DNA of 64,000 nucleotides from Atriophallophorus winterbourni (Eukaryota; Platyhelminthes; Trematoda; Plagiorchiida; Microphallidae): the NCBI GenBank assembly GCA_013407085.1, contig JACCGJ010001413.1, positions 1 through 64,000 on the forward strand, in the 5' to 3' direction. The position numbers and the translations under genes were made by a program. Under the pieces are notes generated by a model that saw only the letters and a list, made by a program, of their open reading frames with translations, had not been told where the DNA came from and ran no database searches. Of the stretch, positions 24,201 through 33,300 are shown piece by piece. How positions within the stretch are numbered: the stretch's first letter is position 1; every line of letters begins with the position of its first letter.

Positions 24201-25987
24201 GAAAAAAATGTACGGGTTTTAGCTAGCATCGGGTAAAAGGCAGCCGTGGCTCGCACACTTGATAACCTCGATATCCATATATGCTATCTGTCGGAAACGC
24301 GAACGTTTAACTAGCTCGCTTACTCGATTATATAATCCTTCGAATTTACGCAAATCGTACCATCTACGACTGTCCATTGATGACGATGCCACGGTATCTG
24401 GTCAAGCTCGTGTGCAATGCAACAATCCCTGGATAGCCTAGCACTTGAATAGCATGTGCTTTGCACCTAACAAGTGTAAAACACTCACCCAAGACTGGGG
24501 CGGCTCTCCTTCAAATCTCTGTGTGATATCAATCTTGAATTGGTCGACAGCTTTGTTTACCTCGACAACAGTCTCTGCTGTCGTGTCGAGGGCGATATCT
24601 CACAACGTGTAATCAAAGCAGATATAGCGTTTGTAACCTTTCCCATTTGTGGCGTCGACGAGATATTTCACTCCAAACTAAACACCGAGTGTAAGTAAAA
24701 TATGATTTTTGCTAATTGTGGCAAATGTTTTACGTGAAACTATTTGTAATGTTTTGAAAATGTGCATTGCAAGTTGTTTTGCCGTAGACCAAGAAAGCAC
24801 TCGTGTCGATAAAAATGCAAACTTGAACATTTTTTCTCCACTTGCACCCATCAGCCGAAAAGTCATATATATTCATTTCAAATTTATCTTTGTCAAATCA
24901 TCAGGTGCTCATAAAAGTGTGCATCGATTGCAACCTTTTTGAGGAAGCACTCAAATTGATTCCACGCTTACCGGCGGATCGACGTGTCCGCTTTTGGCTT
25001 CTATGTGGGTAGGTCGATGCATTTTTTTGAAACACTACTCACGTGTCCTAGCTTACGTAGTCGTTTTGAGTGTCGTCATCAAGTCACCGCTTGGCAATCC
25101 AAGTTTCCATTTTTTCTCATATCTGTCTAGGCCTGGGCAGCCTGACAGTATCTTAGCCCATGTGCAGTCTCTGACTGCGCGGCACTTTGCCTAGATCAGG
25201 CTTTTGATTTCATAACAATCCAAGTTTGTGCGGAAACGCACGTGTGTACATCATTTTACAATTTTTACACAACAATGAATTCTCGCATTTACCTCTGTTT
25301 GTCGAATGCTCAAAAATGTTTAAGGCTCACTACAAACAACTGACGATTGTGGCATCCTGACGGGGTCCTCCGTGGTCCAACCGTTATTGTACTGTAATAC
25401 AGAATGATGTTCGTGTAGATAATAATTGATCGCAGATTGCCTGTATATCCAGTATTTTTATCGTTACTCACTCAAAATTTGAATCAACTAACTCTTTGTT
25501 ACCTTAGTTTGCTACTGTCATGCTAAAAAAGTTGTCCTGCTGTTGTTCAAATGGTGTTCGCCGAGCTAGCATTGTTTGTTCTGGACGTTTCGTCATCAAG
25601 CTAGATGGCATCATCTATTAAACTTCTATCGAAAGATGATGCGACGTCATGAACAAAAATGCTACCTCAGCAATCACAAATTTGAACAACATCCACACCC
25701 TCTTCTATATCTTAAGTTATCCTGCCGCCGCACCAGTTGTAGATCTTTTCACATTTACCAAGCCTGATCAATGGAAAAGAAGGCAAATATATCCTTTTTA
25801 TGGGATATCGCACCACCATGTCTGAGTAACCAAGTGTAATTCTGTCTGCAGTCAAATTGAACAAGCCATCACCACAGCGGTCGAAGAGAAGTCGGACAAA
25901 GATTTGTGCCTCATTCGAGAGCGCGTTGGAAAACACAACCGGGCACTGAATGACCGCATCGCTGCACTTCGTCAACAAATTGCGTGA
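6195..25987 (+). CDS. VPS16: VPS16, HOPS/CORVET core subunit (12 coding exons)
   Basis: Vacuolar protein sorting 16, a shared core subunit of the HOPS and CORVET tethering complexes. It binds the SM protein VPS33 and acts in endosome and lysosome fusion. Twelve exons join in frame: 6195-6244, 6274-6362, 6399-6481, 6514-6693, 9607-9843, 11352-11687, 12310-12662, 15722-16535, 20439-20516, 22058-22444, 24905-25008, 25852-25987. They total 949 codons including TGA. Residues about 1-440 are the beta-propeller region and about 470-948 the alpha-solenoid. Signature stretches matching remembered human VPS16 are GWSLSEDLLVVQ, GVAVLTGG, RVLAHWAC, QVPLLLK and YPMALAIY. The protein is longer than the roughly 840 residues of human VPS16, mainly from a Ser/Glu-rich insertion in exon 8. 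The first three introns are only 29, 36 and 32 nt, while later introns are filled with retroelements. The start is the ATG at 6195, giving MKSICEDWFSVGELYF. Confidence 0.93.
6274..6362 (+). CDS. VPS16: VPS16 exon 2
   Basis: Begins after CACCAG and ends before GTAAGT. Encodes FLHLFNMPWDPG ... SGYI. MPWD aligns with the conserved MDWD of animal VPS16. Phase 1 at the end. Confidence 0.8.
6399..6481 (+). CDS. VPS16: VPS16 exon 3
   Basis: Acceptor ATTCAG, donor GTATGA. Encodes ALLSEGRPDCKPVLQIYSSS onward, matching the conserved PVLxIYSxSG segment at the start of the propeller. Confidence 0.88.
6514..6693 (+). CDS. VPS16: VPS16 exon 4
   Basis: After a 32-nt intron ending CTGTAG. Encodes WKDAPPLLIGWSLSEDLLVV and on to DAKFFTINE. 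Matches the LGWSxEExLLxVQxDG region of VPS16. Donor GAG|GTTAAA. Confidence 0.92.
6765..7005 (-). repeat. SINE copy
   Basis: Nearly full length, antisense to VPS16. Contains the CTCACTACC/GGTAGTGAG-type hairpin and the 3' end CCTGGATCAGG hairpin, read on the - strand. Confidence 0.85.
9017..9210 (+). repeat. SINE copy
   Basis: 5'-truncated forward copy from TGATTGGCCAACGGCAGTGA to the CATACATA tail. Confidence 0.85.
9607..9843 (+). CDS. VPS16: VPS16 exon 5
   Basis: Acceptor TTACAG, donor CAG|GTGCGT, 79 codons, phase 0 at both ends. Encodes NTGVAVLTGGNHIFI ..., matching the GSGVAILTG blade of the VPS16 propeller. Confidence 0.93.
10018..10066 (+). ncRNA. hammerhead ribozyme, partly decayed (VPS16 intron 5, sense)
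   Basis: Core CTGATGA at 10025-10031, stem II GTG/TAC (10032-10034 with 10042-10044), then GAAA at 10045-10048. A very short helix III ACGGGT leads to the expected cleavage site after C10054. Helix I can form between CTAC (10021-10024) and GTGG (10055-10058). The order and core match type I hammerheads, but the stems are short and a GT repeat follows, so activity is uncertain. Confidence 0.6.
11352..11687 (+). CDS. VPS16: VPS16 exon 6
   Basis: Acceptor TTCCAG, donor GAG|GTAGGT, 112 codons, phase 0. Encodes VELPVLDRLDVSHI ... DMRLFDE, covering the propeller blades with the RLVWITDSAVVLQWDKLLGL segment that matches human MVWCSRPR...VVVAWERRL. Confidence 0.92.
12310..12662 (+). CDS. VPS16: VPS16 exon 7
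   Basis: Acceptor AAATAG, donor GTGAGT, phase 0 in and phase 2 out. Encodes VDSVRVLTPTAHRLLQRVPA ..., the end of the propeller and start of the solenoid. LLEAAHMGRILLTTM matches human LLRAASFGKCFLDRF. Confidence 0.92.
12923..13025 (+). repeat. degenerate SINE copy
   Basis: Decayed forward copy. Recognisable blocks are CTAAATTGATTTGCC, AAACACGCTGGAGTCT and ACCTGACAGTATC. Confidence 0.6.
13080..13616 (-). mobile_element. RTE-1 LINE 5' fragment (interrupted)
   Basis: Reverse complement of the region around 43260-43720: the end of the RTE-1 5' UTR, the ORF start and the segment before the endonuclease. It is split from its upstream part (14155-14345) by insertion of a family A repeat. Confidence 0.85.
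13617..14154 (-). mobile_element. family A repeat, copy 3, inserted in RTE-1
   Basis: An inverted copy of the 5141-5693 unit. The interrupted RTE-1 sequence carries TTGAGAC on both sides, a short target-site duplication. The intact RTE-1 at 43250 shows a single copy. The ends are GGTTGTCATAGC (14149) and GATAGTCGCACAAAAGTAAA (13623). A short A-rich tail and target duplication point to retrotransposition. Confidence 0.75.
14155..14345 (-). mobile_element. RTE-1 LINE 5' UTR, upstream part
   Basis: Matches 43130-43260 in reverse complement (CATCGCGCTGAGACTGG near its 5' side). Continuous with 13080-13616 apart from the family A insertion. Confidence 0.8.
14590..14735 (+). repeat. SINE copy, 5'-truncated
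   Basis: Forward 3' half with CATACATACA tail. Two more fragments of only the 3' tip follow at 14742-14790 and 14930-14998. Confidence 0.8.
15722..16535 (+). CDS. VPS16: VPS16 exon 8
   Basis: The largest exon, 814 nt, acceptor TTTTAG, donor TCG|GTAAGT, phase 2 in and 0 out. Encodes the solenoid core: GIALTWSQFQKL, LLARKQYPMAIEFVR, RVLAHWAC, ALAVNREKVAEQLLEYE, QVPLLLKLGRYNRAL and SLRRYPMALAIYQ. Relative to human VPS16 it carries extra Ser/Thr/Glu-rich residues on both sides of the LAHWAC motif. Confidence 0.95.
16622..16845 (+). repeat. SINE copy
   Basis: Forward copy starting ATCGTGCAATACTTCTGTGA and ending GGATCAGGCTTGTGTTTTC, with little tail. Confidence 0.8.
17150..17570 (-). mobile_element. 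CR1-like LINE fragment, antisense
   Basis: Read on the - strand it encodes a short coiled-coil-like stretch (ENEIETRLNGLESGIQKLTE) and the start of an endonuclease (ITETW-type motif), homologous to the + copy at 18760-19060. It sits head to head with the + strand copy that starts at about 17575. Confidence 0.6.
17575..18440 (+). mobile_element. CR1-like LINE, N-terminal region, decayed
   Basis: Starts with the same coiled-coil coding block in + orientation (ENEIETRLNCLES). It continues with frameshifted stretches such as KRKHDLVEWDKLCSQ, LLRITLQSS and QWKYLGETI, which resemble the N-terminal part of fluke CR1-like LINE proteins. Numerous stops and frameshifts are present. Confidence 0.5.
18468..18706 (+). 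repeat. SINE copy, full length
   Basis: Clear full-length copy. It begins ACGGATGTGCAATCGTGCAG and has the stems GGTAGTGAG/CTCACTACC, CTGTC/GACAG and CCTG/CAGG. It ends in CATACATACATACATAC. It lies inside the CR1-like LINE. Confidence 0.9.
18760..20372 (+). mobile_element. CR1-like LINE, endonuclease and start of RT, decayed
   Basis: Decayed AP-type endonuclease pieces: ITETW (near 18920), LIMGDFNLPP (near 19230) and LSDHSVLVFDYVS (near 19440). An open stretch at 20022-20372 matches the start of a CR1-like RT: LNIRKSP, PLSSLFTYLL, GVITLLPVISKVAERI. It ends abruptly at 20372 before the catalytic YADD region. Together with 17575-18440 it is one element split by a SINE. Confidence 0.7.
20439..20516 (+). 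CDS. VPS16: VPS16 exon 9 (26 codons)
   Basis: A small exon found by alignment. Acceptor TTTTAG, donor CAG|GTGAGC, phase 0 at both ends. Encodes NLQLRLNGLRRAEECYKQAK NEFMIQ. The EECYKQAKNEF stretch matches DAFYKAKNEF of human VPS16 and fills a gap that exons 8 and 10 alone would leave. Confidence 0.9.
20852..20927 (+). ncRNA. HDV-like self-cleaving ribozyme at RTE-2 5' end
   Basis: Folds by hand into the nested double pseudoknot. P1 GGTTGGC (20852-20858) pairs with GCCAGCT (20882-20888). P2 GCCGAA (20861-20866) pairs with TTCGGC (20922-20927). P3 ACC (20869-20871) pairs with GGT (20879-20881), with L3 TCCACGT. P1.1 pairs CC (20873-20874) with GG (20889-20890). P4 GGGCTCGG pairs with CCGAGCTC (20893-20912). 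J4/2 AGCGAAAGG holds the expected catalytic C (20915). The strand order and P3-P1 adjacency are those of HDV-type ribozymes. Other non-LTR elements are known to carry such ribozymes at the 5' end. Confidence 0.85.
21263..21288 (+). promoter_or_regulatory. conserved hairpin before LINE start codon
   Basis: CTAC ... GGCAACCGG ... GTAG stem-loop followed by TAT and then the ORF start. The same structure occurs at 4314-4339, 23931-23956 and 48695-48720. Confidence 0.55.
22058..22444 (+). CDS. VPS16: VPS16 exon 10
   Basis: Acceptor TCCTAG, donor GAG|GTGAGG, 129 codons, phase 0. Encodes ECNAESRLLQLQSKLE ... FHVSDKRFAYLHLIGLA ... EVERLSKTKKPPVCLE. The DKRxxxLxxxxLA and LxKxKKxP blocks are hallmarks of the VPS16 C-terminal solenoid. 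Confidence 0.95.
22613..22850 (+). repeat. SINE copy, full length
   Basis: Forward copy in VPS16 intron 10, with all four hairpins and a short CATACCATA tail. Confidence 0.9.
23445..23690 (-). repeat. SINE copy, full length
   Basis: Antisense copy in VPS16 intron 10, with its tail (GTATGTATGTATG on +) at 23432-23444. Confidence 0.9.
23705..23958 (+). mobile_element. RTE-1-like LINE 5' UTR
   Basis: Matches the 5' UTR at 43135-43330 with many substitutions, and carries the pre-ATG hairpin at 23931-23956. Interrupted by a SINE at 23960. Remnants of endonuclease and RT follow after it. Confidence 0.7.
23960..24175 (+). repeat. SINE copy
   Basis: Forward copy with short CATACCATACCA tail, inserted after the LINE 5' UTR. 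Confidence 0.85.
24245..24680 (+). pseudogene. RTE LINE endonuclease and RT remnants
   Basis: 24250-24300 encodes NLDIHICYLSETR, the LINE endonuclease motif. 24515-24660 encodes CDINLELVDSFVYLDNSL ..., matching the late RT segment of RTE-1 (CDVNLELVDSFVCFGS at about 62150 on -). The sequence between is lost or unreadable. Confidence 0.65.
24905..25008 (+). CDS. VPS16: VPS16 exon 11
   Basis: Acceptor CATCAG, donor GTAGGT, phase 0 in and 2 out. Encodes VLIKVCIDCNLFEEALKLIP ... RFWLLCG, matching FVEICMKQHNKYEAKKYAxR ... KALLLVGD. Confidence 0.92.
25109..25212 (+). repeat. SINE copy, 3' half
   Basis: 5'-truncated forward copy in VPS16 intron 11. Confidence 0.8.
25540..25700 (-). repeat. Penelope-like element terminal fragment
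   Basis: Reverse complement of the 3' region of the Penelope-like element at about 51200-51310: shared GATGACGAAACGTCC, then CTCGGCGAACACC versus CTCGACGAACACA. No coding part. Confidence 0.65.
25852..25987 (+). CDS. VPS16: VPS16 exon 12 (last)
   Basis: Acceptor CTGCAG. Completes the Gly codon of exon 11 and encodes QIEQAITTAVEEKSDKDLCL ... ALRQQIA then TGA at 25985-25987. Aligns with the C-terminal end of human VPS16 (AADVAIEHRNEAELSLVL ...). Confidence 0.93.
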
Positions 25988-26389
25988 TTTTGTTTCACTG
26001 TCTGCTTTTGCAGAGTGAAATAATGATTTTACTTTCATTATTTTTTAATCAACGATTTCAAGCAATCTTTGAATATATGATTTATATTTGAACAAATTGC
26101 TTCTACTAAGTGAAATCCAAGAATTAGCCGTTAATGTGTGAGGGATAAACTATTGATTCTATCTAGCCTGTTCCAAGCTTTACCTTTCCACTTCTAAAAA
26201 ATAGCCTACGGGCGACCTATACCATCCTTCGATGGACGATCGCGCTGTGGTTCTGCAAGGCATTAGTGCTAACGGCAATTTGTATGAGTACTACCCAATT
26301 GATTTGATCAGCTGATAAATCTAATAACCAAAACAAAAGTCGAAGTTTAGTTAAAAGTTCTTTTATAAACAAATCAGGATTTAGTGTAA

Positions 26390-26516
26390 TCAAGAAATTC
26401 TTTGAAGCAGCAAAATTACTTCCACGTGTCTTGTGTTTGGAAACAAATCGACCGGTTTAGCCAAAATCGGAATGAAAGGTTGACCTTGAAATCGTTTTGA
26501 GCAAGGTCGTACGAAG
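26390..26516 (-). CDS. TRMT2A: TRMT2A exon 16 (last)
   Basis: Acceptor CTACAG, stop TGA at 26392-26390. Encodes FVRPCSKRFQGQPF ... KPVDLFPNTRHVEVILLLQR, matching VDLFPQTPHCEMLILFERV. The Glu in HVE is the conserved general base position. Confidence 0.93.
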
Positions 26517-29500
26517 CTGTAGGTGACCAGAAGAGGAGATAAAGGACACATGACACTGCATTTTGTCTTATATATTTATTTATTAAGCAATTTACAACGG
26601 TTGCTAGCTGTATTGTAATTTACTGTGCGGTTCATCAGCCGCTGCAAACCTGTTCTTTCGACATTGGACTGTGAGTATAATGCAAAAGAATGATTAGTGA
26701 TGTCAAATAAAATGTTGAAGATGGATTGAAGGCGATGTGATGTACAGCGCAGCAGACCTGGACGAAATTGATTAATAATTCGCTCTGAGTTATGTGCCGA
26801 AACACATTGGAATCGCATGGTTAGTTATCTCTTATACCTGCGTCGGCATGAGTAACCCGACAGAATTTTAACCCGCATGCAGTCTGTAACTGTGCGGAAC
26901 ATTATCTAGATCGGGCTCATGATTTCATAAATACGTAGTACTTGTTAGACACTTACTCGACGAAATTTCGCATCGCGCATCCCAGATTGCATGATACGTA
27001 GACAATGCGTTTCACACTTTCGCAACGCCTCAACGTTTGAATTACCGAGGCATCTGTCGACAAAAAATACAATACCATACAGCGATACGAAGCAGACAAC
27101 CCAAAATGGGTACAAAATAAATAATCACTGATTGTTTTGAAATAGGTGATTTAGTTTGTGTAACAACGAATTCATGTGCCTCGATTCGATCCAACAGGTT
27201 TTATAGAAATTGATCAGCATATATTGTTGTTACACCAGAATCTTACGTATCGATAGATGTCAGGCCACTGATAAGCATACCGGATGAGTGGAAACAACGA
27301 CAAAACCGATCGTGTGCTTCCGCCCTGCTTTTCGACGATATACACAACGACTAAGCAAAAATTAACCCCTAGAAGTTTCGGTCGCCACAGGTTAAGCTTG
27401 TTCAGGTGCATTGGGAATTGATTCGGATATGGTTTGGACTTGCAGTATGTTTGTTAAAATTAGTAACCGATTGACAAAGAAAATAGGACGTGATCTGTTG
27501 ATGCGTTTGGTGTACGGGGATTCTACTAAATGCAACACGAACTTGGACGTAGAAATCTTCCGTAAGATCACGCATAAAACTGAATTCGAAAATGTTTTCA
27601 GCTCTGAACAACGTCTTCTGTAGTTTTGCAAATTGGCGTTGAAAACACATCATCCTATGTGAACCATTGCTAATTTTTTCATTGGCACAAAACCACGAGG
27701 CGAGAGTTATAGAAGCAGATCAATAAAACGAGTAAATCGAATCGTGAAACATGTCGGAAACGAAATCACTTACGCACACCGGAGCGAGGTGGATCGAGGA
27801 CAGCGACTGCTCGTTCGTCCGCTGGCAGCGTGTTCATCAACTCGCGCAGCACCGTTTCTGCTCGTCCGCAATGAAATTCAACATTTGTGATTGCTGGAGA
27901 GAAATCAAAGAATTATTCATGAGGATCATTTCAATGTAATCAGGAGTTTACAGGGGAAAACGGGATTGATGCCACCCATGAAGCGGAAACACTGTCCAAT
28001 TAGGGATTCAAACTTTGTCGTCCATTCTTGTACAGCTTACAGGCACACGTATCTTAATCGTGCCGTCTCCACCAGACAAATGGAAGCAGCCTGAAATCGA
28101 TCGTGATGAGTAATGGAAAATAGTGCAGCAAGTGATATTTTGTTCAACGCGAAACTATATAACCGCAGCAGGAAATGGGCATGGTGGAAATACATGGTCT
28201 CGTTTCACGGAACAACCAATAAGCCTCCCTGTAAAGCCAGCTAAACTGAGATTAGATCAATGATGAAAGGTCAATTGCGTGCGAGACAAATAACAAGTGT
28301 AGAAGCAGGGATAACCTTGGCTGGATTTCACACCACCACCACTAATTCCTATTTCGAAGTTCAAAGTAGTTTGGATCTGCACAAAAACGATGATGACGGA
28401 TAATTCCTGTTCTAAAAGAAAAGTTTCTCTATAGGATTGTCTTTAGGTCGCAATGCTCGATCATTTGCTTGCCATATTTCTAAAGCAAACTAATCACTGT
28501 GCTTGTCTGACGATGAAGCGTTGATATGACGCTGATCGCATTAAGCAACATTTTACCTGGTGTGTGTTTTCCTAACGATCGTGTTTGCCACCATTTTTCA
28601 CTGTTTCAAATATCGCTCGTTTTTGGTTTGAAATGTTAAATGTTACGGAATGATTTGAATTCACGTAGGGATGCTGTTCTCTCGTCAATGTTTGTAGGTG
28701 CTATGACATGTTTTACGATCAAGGGCATATAACTATGCTTCAATGGGGATGCAGTTTTCACTTTGTCAGAGATCCCATCCATACACACTCTCGTTTCCCT
28801 GTGCAATCGTGCAGTAGTTTGTGCTGTGCGGTGACACCGTGTTAAATTGATTGGCCAGAGGCTGAAAAAGGCTGGAGTCTCACTACCATTTCCCGTTCTT
28901 TTTTCTTCCTCATATGTGTCTAGGCCTGGGCAACCTGACAGTATTTTAGCCCACGTGCAGTCTCTGACTGTGCGACACTTTGCCTGGACCAGGCGTGTGC
29001 TTTCATACCATCATTCATACCATTGACCGCCCCATCCCAATTAAGATGCTGCCAGTGAATACGAGTTCAAAAGATACATCTTGGAGTGACTAGTCGTCGT
29101 GATATTGAATTGCGTGAAGCACAGCCCGGTACACGAAGGTTTTCGTGTGTATAAGCTGTCACACTGACCCCTAATCAAGTATCATTATTGAAGAAGAAAA
29201 GGAAGAAAAAAGCTTTATACGTTAAAACAAATTTTCAGAGAATCAAATCATATACACCGCAATTAAGCTTTACGATGGAAGTTGACGGAATGTCAGGCTG
29301 CACGATTTTTAAATCCTCTTGTAGCTCTACACATTTATTATTGTACACTTCTATTTACTCTATCTTTCGCTAACATGCGATTCAAAAGTCTATCAGCATC
29401 ACGTGCACACTGATCTTCGCCACCCGGCCAGTTCAAAAAATCAAATGGCGCGAAGCAACTAACAGCGGGATATCGAAGACAATAACATCAACAGCCATTT

Positions 29501-30323
29501 CCATTTCTCCTTTTTCTTAAAACTTGTTTGTATTGCACCACGCCGTCACTCCAGAACAGCTAACATTCGGAATACGAGCGTTGTTCTGTGAGCCAAGACG
29601 AGGGGGTTCAAAAGACAAAGCCGTCGCTAGAACGCAGTCGTCAGAAAACACCACTAGGGCCTAACCGAATTCTCATGAGCAAGTTTTCTTTCGCATTTTC
29701 CGACCGAAGCAGCAAATTCCCCATTTTTCAAAATGCACGGCGTGCGGCGCATCGAACGTCCTTCGTTTACATAGAAATATGTTAAAAAGGGCTAGAAAAC
29801 AAAGGGGTTCCGTGTGAACTGAAAAACAATAAAAATGCGTGAAGAAATTAATGTTGACAAGGCCGATTTAAAGGCCCCGCATCAGTGACTTGGCATTGTT
29901 TCTGATCCAAAGTGTAGAACGAGGGAACCTTGTGACACGTGGTTCTAAATGCCTTTTAGCTCTTAACCCCACGCTCCCCAATTATTTTTGTCATTGTATG
30001 GCGTAGAAGCATCAGTGATCTCTATCAGAACGACACTGGCATGTGGATGATAATAGCAAGATTTGGTAACATTTATAAATAGTACACGAACGCTTGCGAT
30101 TAAAATGTAGCGCGAAATAAAACAACCTGTAAATAATTAGGAAATCGCAACAATTATTGAATATAAGACAAAACTCACAGTTGTAAGTGGCGTTGTGCTT
30201 GGCATCCTCGACGGCACAAGGTGATAACTCGATTCCGATTACACGATTGAAAAACTGAAGGATACATAAAGTAAGACTTGTAAGCCACTGCAAATAACAT
30301 CAACACGGTCAACCTTTGGATGA

Positions 30324-30366
<43 letters not shown>

Positions 30367-33300
30367 TAGGCAGTACTCGGACAAAGATGTTAGTTGCACG
30401 CTGGCAGCGTGATCTGCGTTCAGCAACCAAGATCTGTATCTGCTCCCCCCCAGATTGCAGACGACGCTTTACACAGTGCCTCCAAAATGAGTGGTCAAGA
30501 GTAAGTTCGTCTCAACGTGTAGGATCAATGTTAAGAGCTCACATCTCTTTTGCAAACGTCTTTATACCGCAAGTGCAGTGTGCCCAATGGTCGACTTCCT
30601 GATTTTAACTCATCACGACAGTTTTCCATTCTGTAGACGTGGCCAAGCCACCGTAGCGGCGATGCCGTAGTAGGGTAAACATGCTCTGTAGACCAGGTTT
30701 AGAAACCACTTCAGCATTCGTTACTTTGTCTATCCACGATATGTAAAAGATAAGGCGGATGCTTTTTAAATGACCACTTTTAATTTTGAACCAAATTGGA
30801 TGCATGAAGGGTCAATGTTATGCTCAGTAATGACAGACAGCAACATACGGACCCTATACGCACAATAAAATATACAGGTTAGTTGTCAATGCACCCTCGT
30901 CCGGAATCGGATACACACAAGAAAGTTAAAGTAAAACAAATCTTACGTTGCCAGACTAGAAAAAGGCGGTTCAGGGGTGGCAAGCTTACTTTATAGAAAA
31001 GAGAGTTGTAGAAGGTCGGTACTTCTTTCGAAATTTTGAACAACGAAGTATAAGATACAAATGTACGTACAGAGACGATTATAAAAATTCAGATCACATA
31101 TCCTGGTATTTGAAACAACTTAGCAGCCTCTGTTCAAAGCCGTTAATATAAACATATACAAACCATTCACAGCATAAGAAACGCACGTTAAGTTCTAATT
31201 TGCATGTGCAATCAACAGAACCATGTATACAAACACAACATTGAATCCAAGTACCTTGGAAAGACACAATCCAATTGTTCCCGTGCCACAGCAAATGTCC
31301 AACAAGATGTCGCGCTTGCAGTCTCCGGAGGATTGGTCAGAAATAGGGTTGGCGGGAGAATAGTGATCGTATGCGCCCGTCGCGAATCGAGAGATTTCGT
31401 CGTAGAGCAACTCAGTGGCCAAAGTGTTGACTGTGAATGAAATCCAACATGGTCATCTCGTGGGTTCACATCCCCAGATTAGTTCAATCACATAGAACAA
31501 GAAGCAAGTCATAGAAATACATACAGTGTTGTCGGGAAATATTGAATAAAACCTACAAAGATGCTATTTGATGTGCACAGATGTCACCGAATGAGAAGAT
31601 GCAAACTCTTAGTCGATATTAGTTCTCTTACTTACGCTCGAAGATGGGGGGGTTCGCGAACCATTAGTACTGGATATATCATTATACGGCAAGCTGTCTA
31701 ACATCGGAATGATTTTCCATTTTCAAGAGAAAACAGAGTGGAAAATGAAACACGAGTGTAAGACAATTGAAGTAACTCACCTTGAAAGAATGCATCTAGG
31801 GATACCTTGAATAGCAAACCACTGCATTGCTCCTCAATATGCTGAGATAGAAGAAAATGAGAAGGAACGATGCGAACAAATAATCAAACAATGGGTTCAA
31901 ACTTACATCTTTTCCGAAAATCAGTTGCGTGTTGCTAGCAGAGTATTTCTCGTGAGACCTAGGTATATAGAGAAGTTGATTTGGTTTTGGACGCGAAAAC
32001 AACAGCTTAGAAATTGAAAAGAAATATTGTGGATGTTGAGTTTTCAATGTCCATCAAACGGAATTTGTAGGTTTTTTACGTTACACTACCAACTCATGGG
32101 GCATGAAGAAAAATTAGATCAAACGATGACGCAATGGAGCATTAGAAAAGCTGATGGTACAACGATGAGAAGCAATTCAAGGAGGTAGGATATGTGCAGT
32201 TATCGAAACCTCTCGAATCCTATTCATTGGGCATTGACCAAAACGCAAAGGAAGCCGTTTTATCGAAGAAGGTGATATCCTTCAACAGACAAGGATCCCG
32301 CGTCTCTACCATATGCTCGTTGGATGGAGGTGGACATTTTCGGTAATGTTACTCACGAGAATCCTTCAAATATTCTTAGAAAATGCCGAACAATCTGATG
32401 ACCTGTCTGTAAACATCATGAAAGTGAACTGTGCTCTTAAATTCTCAAATTATCGAATCGCAGAGGTCTTTTTCCAAGGCGCTCCATGCCAAGATCTCAG
32501 TTCTTACCGAGCATCTCGGTCTTCCGTGAGTTAAATGGCATATCGTTCGCAGTCGACCAAGCTTAAACTGTACCCCCCAAAACGCATACATCCTTGTTCA
32601 AGCCTAAAACAGTAGTCTAAAACATCACGAAACGTGTGATTGGTGTAGCACCTGACCCAAATGCAGGATTGTGCATCAGAACTTCGAGTGTCAGCTTAGA
32701 TACACGGTCGAAATTCACTCAACGTCTCCGTTAACATTCACCATAAATCACACAGACTAGAGGAAGGAAATAGCTTTATTTGTTTGAACAAATATTTTCA
32801 CCAAATACTTGATCAATGTGTCGCCTGCAAGATGGCTCGACAGTGAGTGAATCAACAGTTTCAGATTCAACATTATCGTCAAGAACTGAGCAAAAGTATA
32901 GCCGGTAGGGAGGCAAATTATCGTGCGAAACGATCCACGCGTGTGTCGAACAGGAACTGTAGCGATCGTACGACAACCACACAGAAAAATATGGAACGAT
33001 TGTGATGAACCTCGATGCTATTTCGCTTCGCAGCTAGTTTTGCTGAGGATGTCGTATCACCATCACCATGAAGCACAAGTCTGGAGCCAGACAAAGTGTC
33101 AAGCAATATGAAGCAGGAAAAGCGTGTGCTGCCACCGAATGCGAGCAATCTTACGCAGGCAACGGGTGTCAAAAGCAGAAAGCCGGCGGACATCTTCCGG
33201 ATGTCGTATAGTTTGGTGACGAAAGCTTCGTAACATACGATGCAAGCTCGGCGAACACCGAAAAACGTGTGACTTGTTCACTTTGTTGTCGTCGATCCTG

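Noticed and set aside
32776..32956. Inclusion of this segment as a regular TRMT2A exon
   Set aside because: It ends in a stop codon with no phase-compatible donor, and exons 9 and 10 join exactly without it. Kept only as a possible alternative terminal exon.
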